Shown: positions 23,301-33,665 of the stretch, piece by piece | Position numbering within the stretch: the first letter of the stretch is position 1 | Layout: every line of letters starts with the position of its first letter | Assembly (NCBI GenBank): GCA_029204225.1 | Contig: CM055112.1 | Span: forward strand, 29,414,703 to 29,478,702 | Reading direction: 5' to 3' | DNA: 64,000 nucleotides | Source: Diphasiastrum complanatum | Taxonomy: Eukaryota; Streptophyta; Lycopodiopsida; Lycopodiales; Lycopodiaceae | Program-made: the position numbers and the translations under genes | Notes under the pieces: generated by a model | The model's database searches: none | The model's input: the letters and a program-made list of their open reading frames with translations, nothing else | What the model was told of the DNA's origin: nothing

Positions 23301-24315
23301 TTATAGGTCCATCATAAGATAAGAGAGAAGAGAAAAACTCCCTTTTACTAGTCATGTGTGAACTAGCACCCGAGTCAATCCACCAAGGATCTTCTCCTTT
23401 GAAGCTTGTTGAAGAAAATATGGACATCATGAGAGAGTCCTCATGTGAACTCTCCTCCTCCTCCTCTTTGCTCATGTTGGCTTGGCTTTGATCTTGCTTC
23501 CTCTTGAAGCATTCCGAGGCATAATGCCCCATCTTGCTACAATAGTAGCACTTCACCTTTGATTTGTCCTTCTTGACTTTGGTGGTTGATGGAGATGCCT
23601 TTGGGGGTCCTTCTTGATCCTCAAGCTTTGTAGACTTCTTGAATGTTGATCCTTTGCCTTTGGACTTGCCTTTGCCTTTGGTGAAGAGAGCTTGGTCATC
23701 TCCACCTTGGATGGAAAGCCTATCCATCCTCTCTTGCATTTGGCTCCTTCTTGATTCCTCGGCCATGAGTGTGCCTTGGAGTTCTTCAAGTATGGGTAGC
23801 TTACCCATAATTGCATATCCCTGAACCAAATTGTCAAATTCAAAGCTTAGTCCATTCAATATGAGTTGAACAAGCTCTTCATCCTTTATAGGGTCACCTA
23901 TAAAGGCTAGCTCTTTGTTCAATTCCTTTACTCTTAGGACAAAAGTATGTGCACTCTCTCCTTTCTTTTGATAGCTTCTATAGATTTGATTCTTCAAAGC
24001 TAACATTCTAGTTTGGTTCTTGGATTCATAGACCTTTTGCAAAGTCTCCCAAGCATCTTGAGCTGAAGTGCAATCTCCTACCTCTCTTAAGAGTTCATTT
24101 GCAACATTCATTTTTATGCAATGTAGTGCAACATTGCACCTCTTGATGTATTTGGCTTTTTCTTGAGGATGAATAGGTTCACCCTCCTTACCATTTACAA
24201 TTTCCATCAGATCTTGCATGATCATGATAGATTCCATTCTAACTTTCCATATGGAATAGTTAGTTTTGTTGAGCCTTTCATTAGTATCCAAAAGATATGC
24301 ATTTATAGATGCCAT
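20347..24315 (-). CDS. Ty1/copia gag-pol polyprotein, intact
   Basis: One frame of 1322 codons encodes all functions needed for copia retrotransposition in virus-like particles. Gag is N-terminal (about 1-250), with a CCHC zinc knuckle CYYCSKMGHYASEC at about 256-269. Protease follows with WWIDSGASSHMT (catalytic Asp about 314). The pre-integrase zinc domain has LWHKRLGH and CEAC (about 445-485). Integrase shows Asp (HSDV, about 511), Asp (NDNGGEF, about 573) and Glu (NGVAER, about 609), a D-x35-E spacing. Reverse transcriptase spans about 850-1100 with YVDD at about 1002-1005. RNase H has DSDFAG (about 1166) and STEAEY (about 1207). Length is normal for the family. No stop or frameshift is present. 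An 800-bp leader separates the start from the primer site. The plus-strand ORFs across it are antisense shadows. Confidence 0.98.
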   Translation of the reverse strand: MASINAYLLDTNERLNKTNYSIWKVRMESIMIMQDLMEIVNGKEGEPIHPQEKAKYIKRCNVALHCIKMNVANELLREVGDCTSAQDAWETLQKVYESKNQTRMLALKNQIYRSYQKKGESAHTFVLRVKELNKELAFIGDPIKDEELVQLILNGLSFEFDNLVQGYAIMGKLPILEELQGTLMAEESRRSQMQERMDRLSIQGGDDQALFTKGKGKSKGKGSTFKKSTKLEDQEGPPKASPSTTKVKKDKSKVKCYYCSKMGHYASECFKRKQDQSQANMSKEEEEESSHEDSLMMSIFSSTSFKGEDPWWIDSGASSHMTSKREFFSSLLSYDGPIKSIYTANDEACKIEGVGSIPLCLGSSKKINIEGVLYIPTITKNLLSVGQMVDNGFNVDFASNECFIKKKGKIVAKGTRLGKLYKLDAFVNTNVVMLAEKSKISTFTLWHKRLGHVNSGSMEAMIKEEYALGLPRSIGKEEKVCEACALSKAHKKVFPSSITKSSHPLELIHSDVHIASTKSNGGSSMFLTFIDDYSRYCWVFLLSFKSQVFDTFVKFKLFVEKHHNHSIKILRNDNGGEFISNEFKAFCEEEGIKKETSCPYTPQQNGVAERRNRTLCECSKALRLDACLPKSFWGESLVCANYLMNRVSCKAIEGKTPYEMLYGKKPNLNHLKVFGCICYVHVPLETRTKEDPSSTRGIMLGYASSSKGYKVYLPSLNKFVVSRDVIFDEHHMHMLEEGSSAPTIKKKMAEEQDLGFEEELMGEQAPNPPITPRRSSRAKVEPSRLTYQGKGQQVEGISSTSYALSSFEEPSNVEDALNSKEWYKAMLDEYDALIENETWLLVERPQRNVIGCKWVFKLKLNANGSVNKHKARLVAKGYAQERGIDYEETFAPVAKMVTIRLIIALASHFGWILCQMDVSNAFLNGFLEEDIYMEQPQGFIKHGMENKVCHLQRSIYGLKQASRSWNSRLHCYLISLSFVQSEYDPTLYIKFDDVGIVLLLIYVDDIIISGNSVDGIEKIKIDLSLEFKMVDLGCLHFILGIEVLRGSDFIFISQVNYAQSLLKKFKMEVCKSVDTPMEQDVKVPNEDDERSFMDITLFRQLIGSLMWITITRPDLSFSVCRLSQSMQKPLNIHWKKAKRILRYISGTLDFGILYRGDVINLHAFSDSDFAGDKRDRKSTSAYSTFIGEGVVSWLSKKQETISLSSTEAEYKALTTTTKEVLWIKRLLVELKIMDSEEAPIIYNDNISAQHLASNPIFHARSKHIEICHHFVREMVQAKEIALEHVPSNECVADLLTKPLQKTPFMKFRSSLGVISKAIIEPS

Positions 24316-25126
24316 CTAGTCTCCTAATCAAGGACTTGACACAAATGAAGGTTACTTCTATTGATTTGATTGAAGGTCTACCTTATCCCACTTCTTAGGG
24401 ACCTGAAAAGATCAGTAATAGACTTCCTATAAAGATCTAAGAATGATCTCTAACAAAATCAAATCATAGAATACTAGAAACAATGCACTTGCTTGATTGA
24501 AGTAGACAATACTAGTAGAATTGCCCCTCTTTCTATAAAGAACATTAAAGCTTCCAAATGGTCTGATCAAGAGTGAATTTCAGCAACCTAATATACTTCC
24601 AAAATCACTTGTAAAAGATCTAAATGGAACTTAATGAGGATGCAACACAATCTACTATCCAATCACAAGCAAAAAATGATCAAAATTGATGAAAAATTGA
24701 TCTAATTTGGTGCATAAGTCAAGCAATGGTTGGACTGAACCTAAATCACTTTAGGAGGTGTCTACTACACCTTAGAACAGCCTTTAAGAGTCCCCAAAAC
24801 TCTGATCTTCCCTCTCCTTGAATGCTAGAAAGCCTCCTCTATGAAATCACCTCCAAAACTCGCTTAGAAATCAATGCTTGGAGCAAGCAAAACTTGCTAT
24901 CTTGGTAGTGTGAATTGAATTCAACTTTGCCTCTGGTTTTAGACACCTAAACACCTGCAAATGAAGTCACACAACACCAATCTCCAATGTATTTGACTCA
25001 CTTTGAGTTCTAGAATCAATACTAGATGCTAAGATCCAATCTACACAAGATTTAGATCAAAAATTGTGATCAAATTGAATGAAAACCAAGGATTTAGCTC
25101 ATTTCAGCCTTTAGGCTCTGATACCA
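24316..25126 (-). promoter_or_regulatory. Untranslated leader and primer site of the copia element
   Basis: About 800 bp between the 5' LTR and the gag start, no coding frame. The right-hand end carries the initiator-tRNA-Met primer site, readable as GGCTCTGATACCA on the plus strand. Confidence 0.85.
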
Positions 25127-25808
25127 TGTAAAAATTACAGCAAATAAGGATCCTAAAACACTTGAAATGATGAGGGAAACAATAGATTATGATTTCATAA
25201 GATTAGCGCAAGTTGAACCATCAAAATCCATCAAAAATCTATGCTTGAACCTCACTAAATGGCCCAAATCCTTGAAGAAGGCTTCACACGTGTGAAAGTA
25301 CGGCCTCCCACAGTCTGAGTACTGTACACCAGACCTACATTCAATCCTATAATCATTAGTAATCACAAGTACTCAAACAATTATGAACATAGAGAGCAAT
25401 TGCAGCATTATGAGAGAAAAATCATGAAATTGCTTGATTGATTTTGGTGAGATATCATCACCTATATATACATGATCCATCACGGTTTTGGGCAGGTATG
25501 AGTAGCCCTAAACCTATCCCTAATGCTAATTTTGGTGGATCTTTCATCCCTACCAAGTTAGGGTTGGAATCTTGGAGATCCCTCAACAATGCAAAAATTA
25601 CCAAAAATAGCTCCTATTTTTTCTCCCTTGTATCTAAGCATAATTTGGACTCATTCCAAAGGTTCTAACACTTAGGTATACTTGAGAACATCCTTATGAA
25701 TGGAATCCTATGCTATTTGGCACGTGTGACAAGCCACATCATGACCATCTAACTATTTACAAGTCATATGACCAAAACTAGTCAAGCTAGAATTGTGAAT
25801 TTTTAACA
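25127..25808 (-). repeat. 5' LTR of the young copia element
   Basis: 682 bp. On the minus strand transcription would start here and run towards lower coordinates. The primer site TGGTATCAGAGC follows at once (25115-25126). Confidence 0.96.
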
Positions 25809-25813
25809 GAGAT

Positions 25814-27480
25814 CATTTCCTGTCAAGGCTTATGGTACATGATGGATTTCATTTTCATGACATGCAACTTGGTACATCCAAGCATCGTATTGAAAAAACA
25901 CGACTACTTGTTGAGAGGGTGGCCAACGTCGACAGAGCTGCTGGTGCAAGGAAGATCAGCATAGCCAAAGAATTACTCATGACATCAATGGTGAAGGAAC
26001 ACCGAACAAAATTCGAGACAGTTGGAGACCTGGAACTAACAAACTTTCTTGAAGAGCTTTTGCCTTTGGTGGAGAACAAAAGGTATGTCTTTGATATCTC
26101 AAATTTATCCCGTGCTCAATCTCATTATCTTATGTAAGTGTTCTTTCCTTGAATTCAAATTTCAGGTTGCGGAGGATGTGGACGAAGCAATGCGTTGCCA
26201 TTGGGACATGGCCTTGATGTTTGTTATTGCTAAAAAGGAATTCCGTGTATGAATTCTTCCACGGTAGTCCATTTTTCGAGCAAGGACTATCCACGGACGT
26301 TGTTTTGTCTATAAGATATCCACAAAAGGGCCTGCTTGTGGTGTGGACCTTGTTAGTCATATGCAGAGAACCTCCAATGGGGACTTACAAAATTCTTGAA
26401 TACCATTCGATCGCACCAGATGAGTATTGAGCTGGACAACGATGGCCTGCCATGTGTATGATCCAAGGTATTCCTCCATTGCATTAATTTGTGTACTAAA
26501 AGCATCATTTTCTTAAACTTGAGTGAACCATGCAAAGTTTGATTTCTTTGGTTGTTGATGTCCGTGTAGCATTCAAGAACTAATGACAATTGCCATGTGT
26601 GAAATGCTTCTTGGTTTCCAAGAGGAGGCTCGAACCTGGGACCAAAGAAACTTTGGATGCCAAGCTAACCAGCTGAGCCAACCCTGTTGGGTGCCATGTG
26701 TGAAATGAAAGAGGAAGACACTAAAGCACAAGTCCTATTTTGGAATATGTTGAATACAATGATGGAACAAGCAAGGCAGAAGAAGGCCATGGACTCATGG
26801 CAGATGAGGCACAAGAAAATTGGAGAGCTATGTGTATTGTGTTTAATGGTGATCCAAAAAGCGTTCTTGTCTTTTTCACTGGGAACAAAGCTTAAACATA
26901 CATACAACAAGGTTTGTTTCCAAAAATTACCAATCTGAGCACAAGGCAACGTGTGAGCAATAGAGGACAGCTGGCACAAAAGATGAAGCACTTGCACATT
27001 GTAGATTGACTCAACGATGGTGGATGGCCTGTAAGGTTAAGGAATGTGACTTGCCTTCCATGGATAGTTGGATGAGCTTGTGGAATGTTTAAATCAGTCA
27101 TTGGGGAGAATTTATGGTTGTTGTATGTTTGTCAATGTATATATTGGTCCGTCTTGTCTTGATTGTCAATGTACGGGTCTCTATGTATGATATGATTGAA
27201 TGGATTTGTGGTTCACTCTTGATAGATATTGAATACTTCAGACGGGACCCTGGCCAACACTACACGAACAAACTTGTTTGAATCCAAACACGGAAGTTGG
27301 TTGGCCGGAGAAGATGCAAGACTACTATATCTCTTTATGATGCATGTGTCTCTCATATGGCCAACGCACTACTACAAAGTGCAAAGCAACATGCATGCTC
27401 GGGAGACACATGGGAGAGGGTCCAAGTTTGGAAACATGATCAACAAGAGTCAACAATCTCAAAATCCTGCAAAACCTAGA
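25814..27480 (+). pseudogene. Transposase-like gene, 3' part with exons and SINE insertion
   Basis: The frame resumes at 25814 directly after the target duplication and reads HDGFHFHDMQLGTSKHR, then a helical stretch to 26082. An intron-like segment 26083-26165 (GTATGT...TTCAG) follows, though phase is not perfectly kept. A second block runs 26166-26456 with a frameshift near 26240. A third block, 26692-27110, contains ADEAQENWRAMCIVFNGDP, FHW, and WMSLWN...SHWGEFM. A last block, 27255-27480, contains LYDACVSHMANALLQSAKQ. The order recalls Mutator-like transposases of seed-free plants (inferred from memory, no search run). Multiple stops and shifts show decay. Confidence 0.55.
26607..26691 (-). 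mobile_element. tRNA-derived SINE with 16-bp target duplication
   Basis: On the minus strand the 85-bp insert carries a pol III A box (TGGCTCAGCTGGTTAG) and a B box (GGTTCGAGCC) at tRNA-like spacing. TGCCATGTGTGAAATG flanks it on both sides (26591-26606 and 26692-26707), a long target duplication of the sort made by LINE-driven insertion. It sits in a coding-like block of the transposase-like gene. It is short for a SINE, so it may be 5' or 3' truncated, or a bare tRNA-like unit. Confidence 0.88.
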
Positions 27481-27639
27481 TAGGTTCTAAGGTCCGTCCA
27501 ACAAGCTGTGGTAGGAACCCCAATGCACCATGCACCAACGGTCCTTGAAGGAGACACATATATTGTTTGTAGAAAGAGAAGGCCATCCATTATTGTGGAC
27601 GTGATAGAGAATAGCAATCATAGAGCTGAGTACGACCTT

Positions 27640-30277
27640 GAGAATGTGAATCACAAAGAAAGAGGTCATCCAAGTCTGTCAAGACTGTCTAGTTGGTAAA
27701 CAGACTAGAAAACAATTTAAGTCAAGCCATCAGCATGCTGCTAGAGGATTATTAGACGTTGTACATTCAAATATTTGTGGCCCGATAAAAAGTCCCTTAT
27801 TGAAGGATGCCAAGTATTTATAACCTTTATTGACGAATTCTCCAGAAGGACAATGGTGTATTTCATAAAGAAGAAATCAGAAGCCTTCAACTGCTTCAGA
27901 ATCTTAAAGGAGCATGTAGAAAAGGAGACTAGAAGGATGATCAAGGCCCTAAGGTCAGACATCGGTGGAGAATATATCTCTGTCGAGTTTAAGGAGTACT
28001 ACCAAAGCCAAGGCATTGAGCAGCAATTCATCACTCCTTACAGTCCTCAGTCTAATGGCTTAGCTGAGAGGAAGAACCGTACTTTGGTCAAATCTGCTAA
28101 GTGTATGCTATCGCATGCATCGTTGCCCAAGACATTTTGGGCTGAAGCTATCTCCACTGTAGCTTACGTTCAGAACAGATGTTTGACCAAGGCCCTCTCA
28201 GACAAGACACCCCACGAGGTGTGGACAGGCTCTAAGCCTTCTTTGAAGAACCTAAGAGTGTTTGGGTGCATTGCCTATGAGCAGATCCCAAAGGACACAA
28301 GGAAGAAATTGGACTTCCAAGGTCTAAAGACCATCCTGATCGGATATACTTCGTCTGATAACACCTACAAGCTGTACGATCCTGATACCCAACAAATCTT
28401 GTATAGCCGGGATACAGTCTTTATCAAGGATCAGTTTGTCGACCTCAAAGGCAAGGATATTGCTCAAGAAGAACCTACATCACCTGCCATTGACACGACA
28501 GTCTGAGCTTCTGGCTCAGGCGTGTCTATTGTCAACCCACTTTGAGACAGCAAATCAGACGAAGATGTTGCTCCTACCCAGCAACAAGTCCCAGGAGCGG
28601 TTCTTCAGTCGAATTCTCCCTGAAGATCAAGCCGAGTGCGCACACAGCCCACAAGGTATACTCCTGAGTCTGTCTGTCTCTTAATGTAGAAACCGACGAC
28701 AGTCGAAGAGGCACTCATCCAACCAGACTCTGATCTCTGGAGAGAAGCCATGGACAGAGAGTATTCCTCTCTGATCAAGAATCAGACATGGTCATTAGTC
28801 GAAGCTCCTATTGGCTGCAATATTATTGATTGCAAATGGATCTTTAAGATCAAATATAATGCCAACGGAGTAATTGATCGAAGGAAGGCTAGACTAGTAG
28901 CACGAGGATTCACCCAAATCTCGAATGTCAACTACAGTGAGACTTTTAGTCCCTCATCAAAGATTCGTCGATCCGAATGCTCTTGTCTTATGCTGCAGCT
29001 GCCGACCTCGAAGTACATCAACTTGATGTACAAACAGCCTATTTGAACGGAGTCATACAAGAAGATATCTACATGATCCAGTCCGAAGGATACGTTTTGG
29101 AAGGCATGAAGAATCATGTCTGTAAACTCCACAAAGCACTATATGGTTTGAAACAGTCTGTCAAAGCTTGGTTTCAGAGGATCAACACATTCCTCAGTGA
29201 ACAAGGATTCAAACCAAGCATTGTTGATTGCAACGTTTACTCAAGGTCAGTGCAGCAATCCTTTATTATCATCACCTTGTACGTTGATGATACGTTGCTC
29301 TTCAACAACAATACAAAAATGGTCAAGGATGCAAAACATATGTTGTTCTCAGAATTTGACATGACTGATCTGGGCAAAGCTCACTTCTGTCTTGAAATTC
29401 AAATCCACAGAGACAGAGCAAATCGACTGATTTACATCACTCAACAAAGGTATCTTCACAATGTTCTTAACAGATACAATTTGATGAATTGTAAATTATC
29501 TCACTCACCAATGGATCTAGGCCTGCATTTGTCGAAGGACCAATGTCCCCAGACCAAGCAGGAAGAGGAGCAGATGAGAGAATATCCATATCGATCGATA
29601 CTTGGATCTCTCATGTACGCAATGGTCTGTACAAGATCAGATATCTCTTTTTTTGTAAGCTCACTCAGCCAATATATGGCTAATCCTGGCATTACCTATT
29701 GGAAGGCTCTTATTCGAGTCATGAGATATATTCGAGCTACCATGGACCAGTGCATCTGCTATAAGGATGTCAACAACGACAATTTTCGTCAGCTCAATGG
29801 CTATTCTGATGCAAGCTGGGGAGGAGATGCAGACAGTCGTAAGTCCACATCTGGATTTACATTCTTCTTCAACGGTGGTCCTATTTCATGGAACAGTCGT
29901 AAGCAAACCTCTATTGCACTTTCTTCTACTGAAGCAGAATATATTGATGCTTCTCAATCTATTAAGAAAGCTTTTGGTTGAGAAATTTGCTGTCAGATGT
30001 CAATCTGTATCAAAACAGCCCTACAATTGTATTTTGTGATAATCAAAGTGCTATTGCCTTATCGGCCAACCCTAGATTTCATTCTAGGAGTAAGCACATT
30101 GAGATCAGATATCACTACATCAAGGGCAAGGTTCTCGACAGAGAGATAAGCTTAACATATTGCAGAATGCAGGACATGGTTGTAGACATCTTCACGAAAG
30201 CACTCAGTGTTAATGCACACAACAGATTTTGTGCATTGCTCAGTCTGAAGATCAAGGTATTCATGGATCCAGATTAA
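27640..30277 (+). pseudogene. 5'-truncated Ty1/copia pol
   Basis: The left end starts inside the pre-integrase zinc domain (CLVGKQTRKQF near 27690). Integrase (27775-28506) keeps FIDEFSRR, RSDIGGEY and NGLAERKNRTL. Stops and shifts follow near 28504 and 28690. Reverse transcriptase starts near 28740 (NIIDCKWIFKIKYNANG), is shifted near 28975, and has LYVDDTLLF at about 29278-29304. RNase H has SDASWGGD, RKSTSGF and STEAEY, with a shift near 29980, then CDNQSAIAL and a C-terminus ending VFMDPD at 30277. Gag, protease and the 5' LTR are missing. The 3' LTR follows after a polypurine tract. It is dead, but less decayed than most neighbours. Confidence 0.93.
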
Positions 30278-30284
30278 GGGGGGC

Positions 30285-31030
30285 TGTTGGTTTTATTCCC
30301 TCTAGCTCTCCTAAATTCCATTTTAATCTGCCTCCATTCATGTTGCATATTTACTAACGTTGTCACGCAGTCTGCATATTTACATGCAAATTTGCAGAGA
30401 CGAAAAAAAGGCGAAAGAATCATGACATTGTGTTTCTACACAATTTAAGTTGACAGGCGAAAAGGGGACACTATCTTACAGAATGTCAAAAGTGTCCTAA
30501 AAGCTAAGGCACCCTGTAAATCTTATCCTAAGGCCATTCGTAAAAGTGATGCACTTTTCGCATCATCACCAACGTTCACTTCAACACTGGCTGATGTCAC
30601 ACCCTTTTTACGCTCACCCCATGCAGTTGCGCTAATAGATTGGACAACAATTGCAGCCACCCACGATCTCCTACAGACAGCACATCCACTTCAAAGCTTA
30701 TTTCAATCTATAAAAAAGAATTAGACCTTAATTTTGACAAAATGAATAATCAATGCTCAGGTGTCCATGGTGTAACATTTGGGTGAAGAAGTACTAGGTT
30801 CTGGATCTGATTCATGTATTGTGCTTTACCGCATTATTGACATGTATACATGATATACTTAATCTGATACAGTTCATTGTTCTGCGTTCAGATCTATATT
30901 AATATTGCTATGCTTATTATTCATTTTGTCTGATCTTTTTAGTTGTTCTTACTGGTAATAGACGATTAACATTTAGTCTTGTCTTTCGCGAATCATTCGC
31001 AAAGTTTGAGACTTCTTCAATATGAAATAT
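30285..31030 (+). repeat. 3' LTR of the truncated copia element
   Basis: The polypurine tract TTAAGGGGGGC precedes TGTTGGTTTTATTCCC at 30285. The start matches the LTR arm at 8895. The end is not fixed; the TTTCGCGAATCATTCGC motif at about 30986 is shared with the arm near 10800, so I place it near 31030. Confidence 0.65.
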
Positions 31031-31148
31031 ATACTAAAATAAAAGTATCTAGGCCTCTTTAACACGTGTGAAATGTCAGATCCAAAACTATGTACAAAAA
31101 TTACCAATTTAGGCCTCAAACTAGCTAGAAAATGTTGACAATTTTCAC

Positions 31149-31268
31149 ATGTACATGTCTATATATGTATACATGTATATATATATGTATTTATATAGAT
31201 ATATATACATGTATACATATATAGACATGTACACACACACACACATACACATATATACACATATATAC

Positions 31269-31313
<45 letters not shown>

Positions 31314-31338
31314 TATATGTATATATGTGTATATATGT

Positions 31339-31373
<35 letters not shown>

Positions 31374-31376
31374 AAC
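31149..31376. repeat. AT/AC microsatellite
   Basis: Alternating ATAT, ATAC and ACAC runs over about 230 bp. Frames on both strands through it are low-complexity Tyr/Ile/Val/Cys strings, so no gene. Confidence 0.95.
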
Positions 31377-31532
31377 TTTATTCCACTTTTGCATATGGGT
31401 GAGGGACACCATGCATCCTCCTCCCCTCACCCATGAATACACATTTTTTTCACTAAAAATGATGGGGAGAGGGATGCATGTATACGGAACATGATGCATG
31501 GCCCTCCTTCCAATGAGTGCATGCATGCATCC

Positions 31533-31533
31533 A

Positions 31534-31568
<35 letters not shown>

Positions 31569-31747
31569 CTTTTTATTATTATGTTCAAATTTCATCTCTC
31601 TCTCTCCTTTTGTCATTCTCCTCCCTCCTCTGTGTCTCTCTCTCTTCCTCCTAGTCTCACTCTCACTCTCTCAATCTCACACACACACACACACAAAAGA
31701 AGAAGAAGAAAGGAGGAAGAGGAAGAGGAAGAGGAAGGAAGAGGATC

Positions 31748-31782
<35 letters not shown>

Positions 31783-31890
31783 GAAAGAAGAAGAAGAAGA
31801 AAGCACGAAGAGGAAGAAGGAAGCAAGAAGAGAAAGAAACAAGCAAGAAGAGGAAGAAGAAATCAAGAAGCTTGGCAAAAGGAGAAAGAA
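31533..31890. repeat. CT, AC and GAA microsatellites
   Basis: (CT)n at 31533-31564, more CT and AC runs to about 31695, then GAA/GGA-rich sequence to about 31890. Ser-Leu or Lys-Glu-Arg-rich frames here are repeat artefacts. Confidence 0.93.
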
Positions 31891-31945
31891 AATGAAAAGT
31901 AAGAGGTAAGTTCTATGTGGAAATGGTTTCTGAAATCATGTTTTA

Positions 31946-32646
31946 TCATTCTTGCAAATCTTTTCCAAACCTTGAATGGCTACTTTCATGGACCTTCAAA
32001 TTTGCATCATCTTCTTTCAAAGCATTGCTAACCAACGTCAAACCATGGACTGCTGATGCAATGATTTCCTCAAGCCTTTCTTGCCCAATAGTTCCTTCTT
32101 GAGCTGCCTGTAACATGGCCGCGAATATCTCTTGATCCAAGTACCTTGCTGAGGAGTATATCACACAGATTGCGGATAGAGATGGGTTAGTTTCATGTTT
32201 CCTCACATTAGCTGGCCATTGAGACCAGCAAATACAATGGCACCCCACGAGAGGACCGGCTTTGTGCAAAACAACTTTTGTTCTTGCGTATCATAGACCA
32301 TGTGCTCTCACAACGAGATTCGGTAATGTCCTCGGTGGGTGCTATTCAGCTGAAGAGGTTGTTTGCAAAGTGGAAAACCACATAACTATGATATGCTCCT
32401 CTCGATAATAACATTCACATATTCACCCTCTGTCAATAATGCACTAGTAGTTTGCAGCTATGACTCACTCCCGACACTCTCGAGCCATTTGCACAGTATA
32501 TACAGCGTTCTTTATAGCCCTAACAGCATGCCCAAAATGTTTGGCTTTCACAGTGACTTCGTTTTCTCTCATGGTCTCATCCTTGACAATAGATGTGGCA
32601 TCTTTCAGCTCATGGTTGGATTTGAAACCAGTTGATGAGCATGTGT
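31946..32646 (-). pseudogene. Minus-strand gene remnant of unknown function, at least two exons
   Basis: An exon-like block at 32469-32646 is preceded by an AG acceptor, followed by a GTGAGT donor, and reads ELKDATSIVKDETMRENEVT and HFGHAVRAIKNAV. A second block at 31946-32349 contains EQKLFCTKPVLSWGA, then in another frame LDQEIFAAMLQAAQEG and LEEIIASAVHGLTLVSNAL. The helix-rich, non-repetitive composition is unlike the chance ORFs around it. A frameshift near 32230 and imperfect splice phase suggest decay. I do not recognise the family; it may be a host gene piece or a transposon ORF. Confidence 0.4.
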
Positions 32647-32649
32647 CTA

Positions 32650-33299
32650 TGCATTGGTTTACTCTCTGGATCTTCTTATTTGAAACATTTTTAAGTTTCT
32701 ACCTGTCTGTCGTTTGTGAGTTTTTTCAAACACATTTACATCATGCATTTGGACTGGTGAAAAAAAGATAATCTACAATATTTGGGGGCTTGCAATTCGG
32801 GTTTCCAGATTAAAAACATGATCTTGCTTTTCTGCTAAGCACGTTTTCTTGCTTATGTAGTTCTGTGAAACATTATTGTTCAAAACAAAAAAATTGGAAA
32901 TCAAGTTTTGTGAATCTATTTTGCAAATCTGCATCCAACAAAAGGCCTCTATGTAGTTGATATGAAGCAATAGACATTATTCCATAGCTACAGCCCATCA
33001 GTGCATTCCAGAAGGGCATTGACATCTCTCTACTGGACAAAAGCGATTGGAGAAGCCTGACCATCAGCCCGTTGATCTGGCTATCCTACATACAATCAAA
33101 CCTCCAAAATGTGATCTCCCTTTTTCTGCTAAGAAGCACACCTCCAGCGCACTGAACCAATGATGCAGCCCAACCAACGGACCTCTATAGAGCGACGCCC
33201 CTGATAACCTGCCATCGCACTGCCACCAGATTTTAAAGCTCATGTTTGAATGAGAGATAGAGAGAGAAGAAGGAACGTGTTAGCTCTCTCTCTTGCGTA
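32650..33299. other. Stretch with no recognised gene
   Basis: Short ORFs on both strands only. It could hold further exons of the minus-strand remnant just to the left, but no convincing splice-joined frame is visible. Confidence 0.3.
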
Positions 33300-33665
33300 C
33301 AAATTTTTGGGGCCACTTTAAGTGGAAAAATATAATTGCTAAAGTACCCATATGCCTTTCCACGGACGTGGATTAAAAATTACCATGGTAAACTTCCTGG
33401 CTTATTTTATCTCCATAGAAATTTCTGTGGTCACATGGAGTGGAAAAATATAATCATGACAATACATATATATATGCCTGTCCACGGAGGTGGATTAAAG
33501 ATTACCATGGTAAAAGTCTCCCCCCCCACCTGTGTGGTTAGCGCTTATTGTATTTACGTACAAAGTTTTGGGGCCACCTTTAGTGGAAAACTATAATTAC
33601 TAGAGTACTTATATCCTTTCCACGGACGTGGATTAAAAATTACCATGGTAAAGTCCAGCCCCCCA
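33300..33665. repeat. Tandem repeat carrying paired palindromes
   Basis: Three diverged units begin at about 33309, 33428 and 33571. Each has a GGGCCAC-type start, AGTGGAAAA, a TATAAT-type centre, a CCACGGACGTGGATTAA-like dyad and the perfect 12-bp palindrome TTACCATGGTAA. The two palindromes are better kept than the intervening sequence. No coding frame. Confidence 0.75.

Larger units (their letters stand above)
19652..25808 (-). mobile_element. Full-length Ty1/copia retrotransposon, young insertion
   Basis: The element is 6157 bp on the minus strand. LTRs at 19652-20332 and 25127-25808 start TGTAAAAATTACAG and end GAATTTTTAACA on the plus strand. GAGAT flanks both sides (19647-19651 and 25809-25813) as a 5-bp target duplication. 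The primer site is the complement of GGCTCTGATACCA just left of 25127, and the polypurine tract (GTGAGGAGGAG on the minus strand) lies at 20333-20343. The LTRs differ at about three positions in 680. One intact polyprotein gene lies inside. All parts for autonomous movement are visible, so it may have moved recently. Confidence 0.97.

Noticed and set aside
26607-26691. A functional tRNA gene
   Set aside because: A and B boxes are present, but the body does not fold into a complete tRNA by eye and is flanked by a 16-bp target duplication, so a SINE fits better.
31149-31895. Tyr/Ile-rich and Ser-Leu/Lys-Glu-rich frames
   Set aside because: Products of AT, AC, CT and GAA microsatellites.
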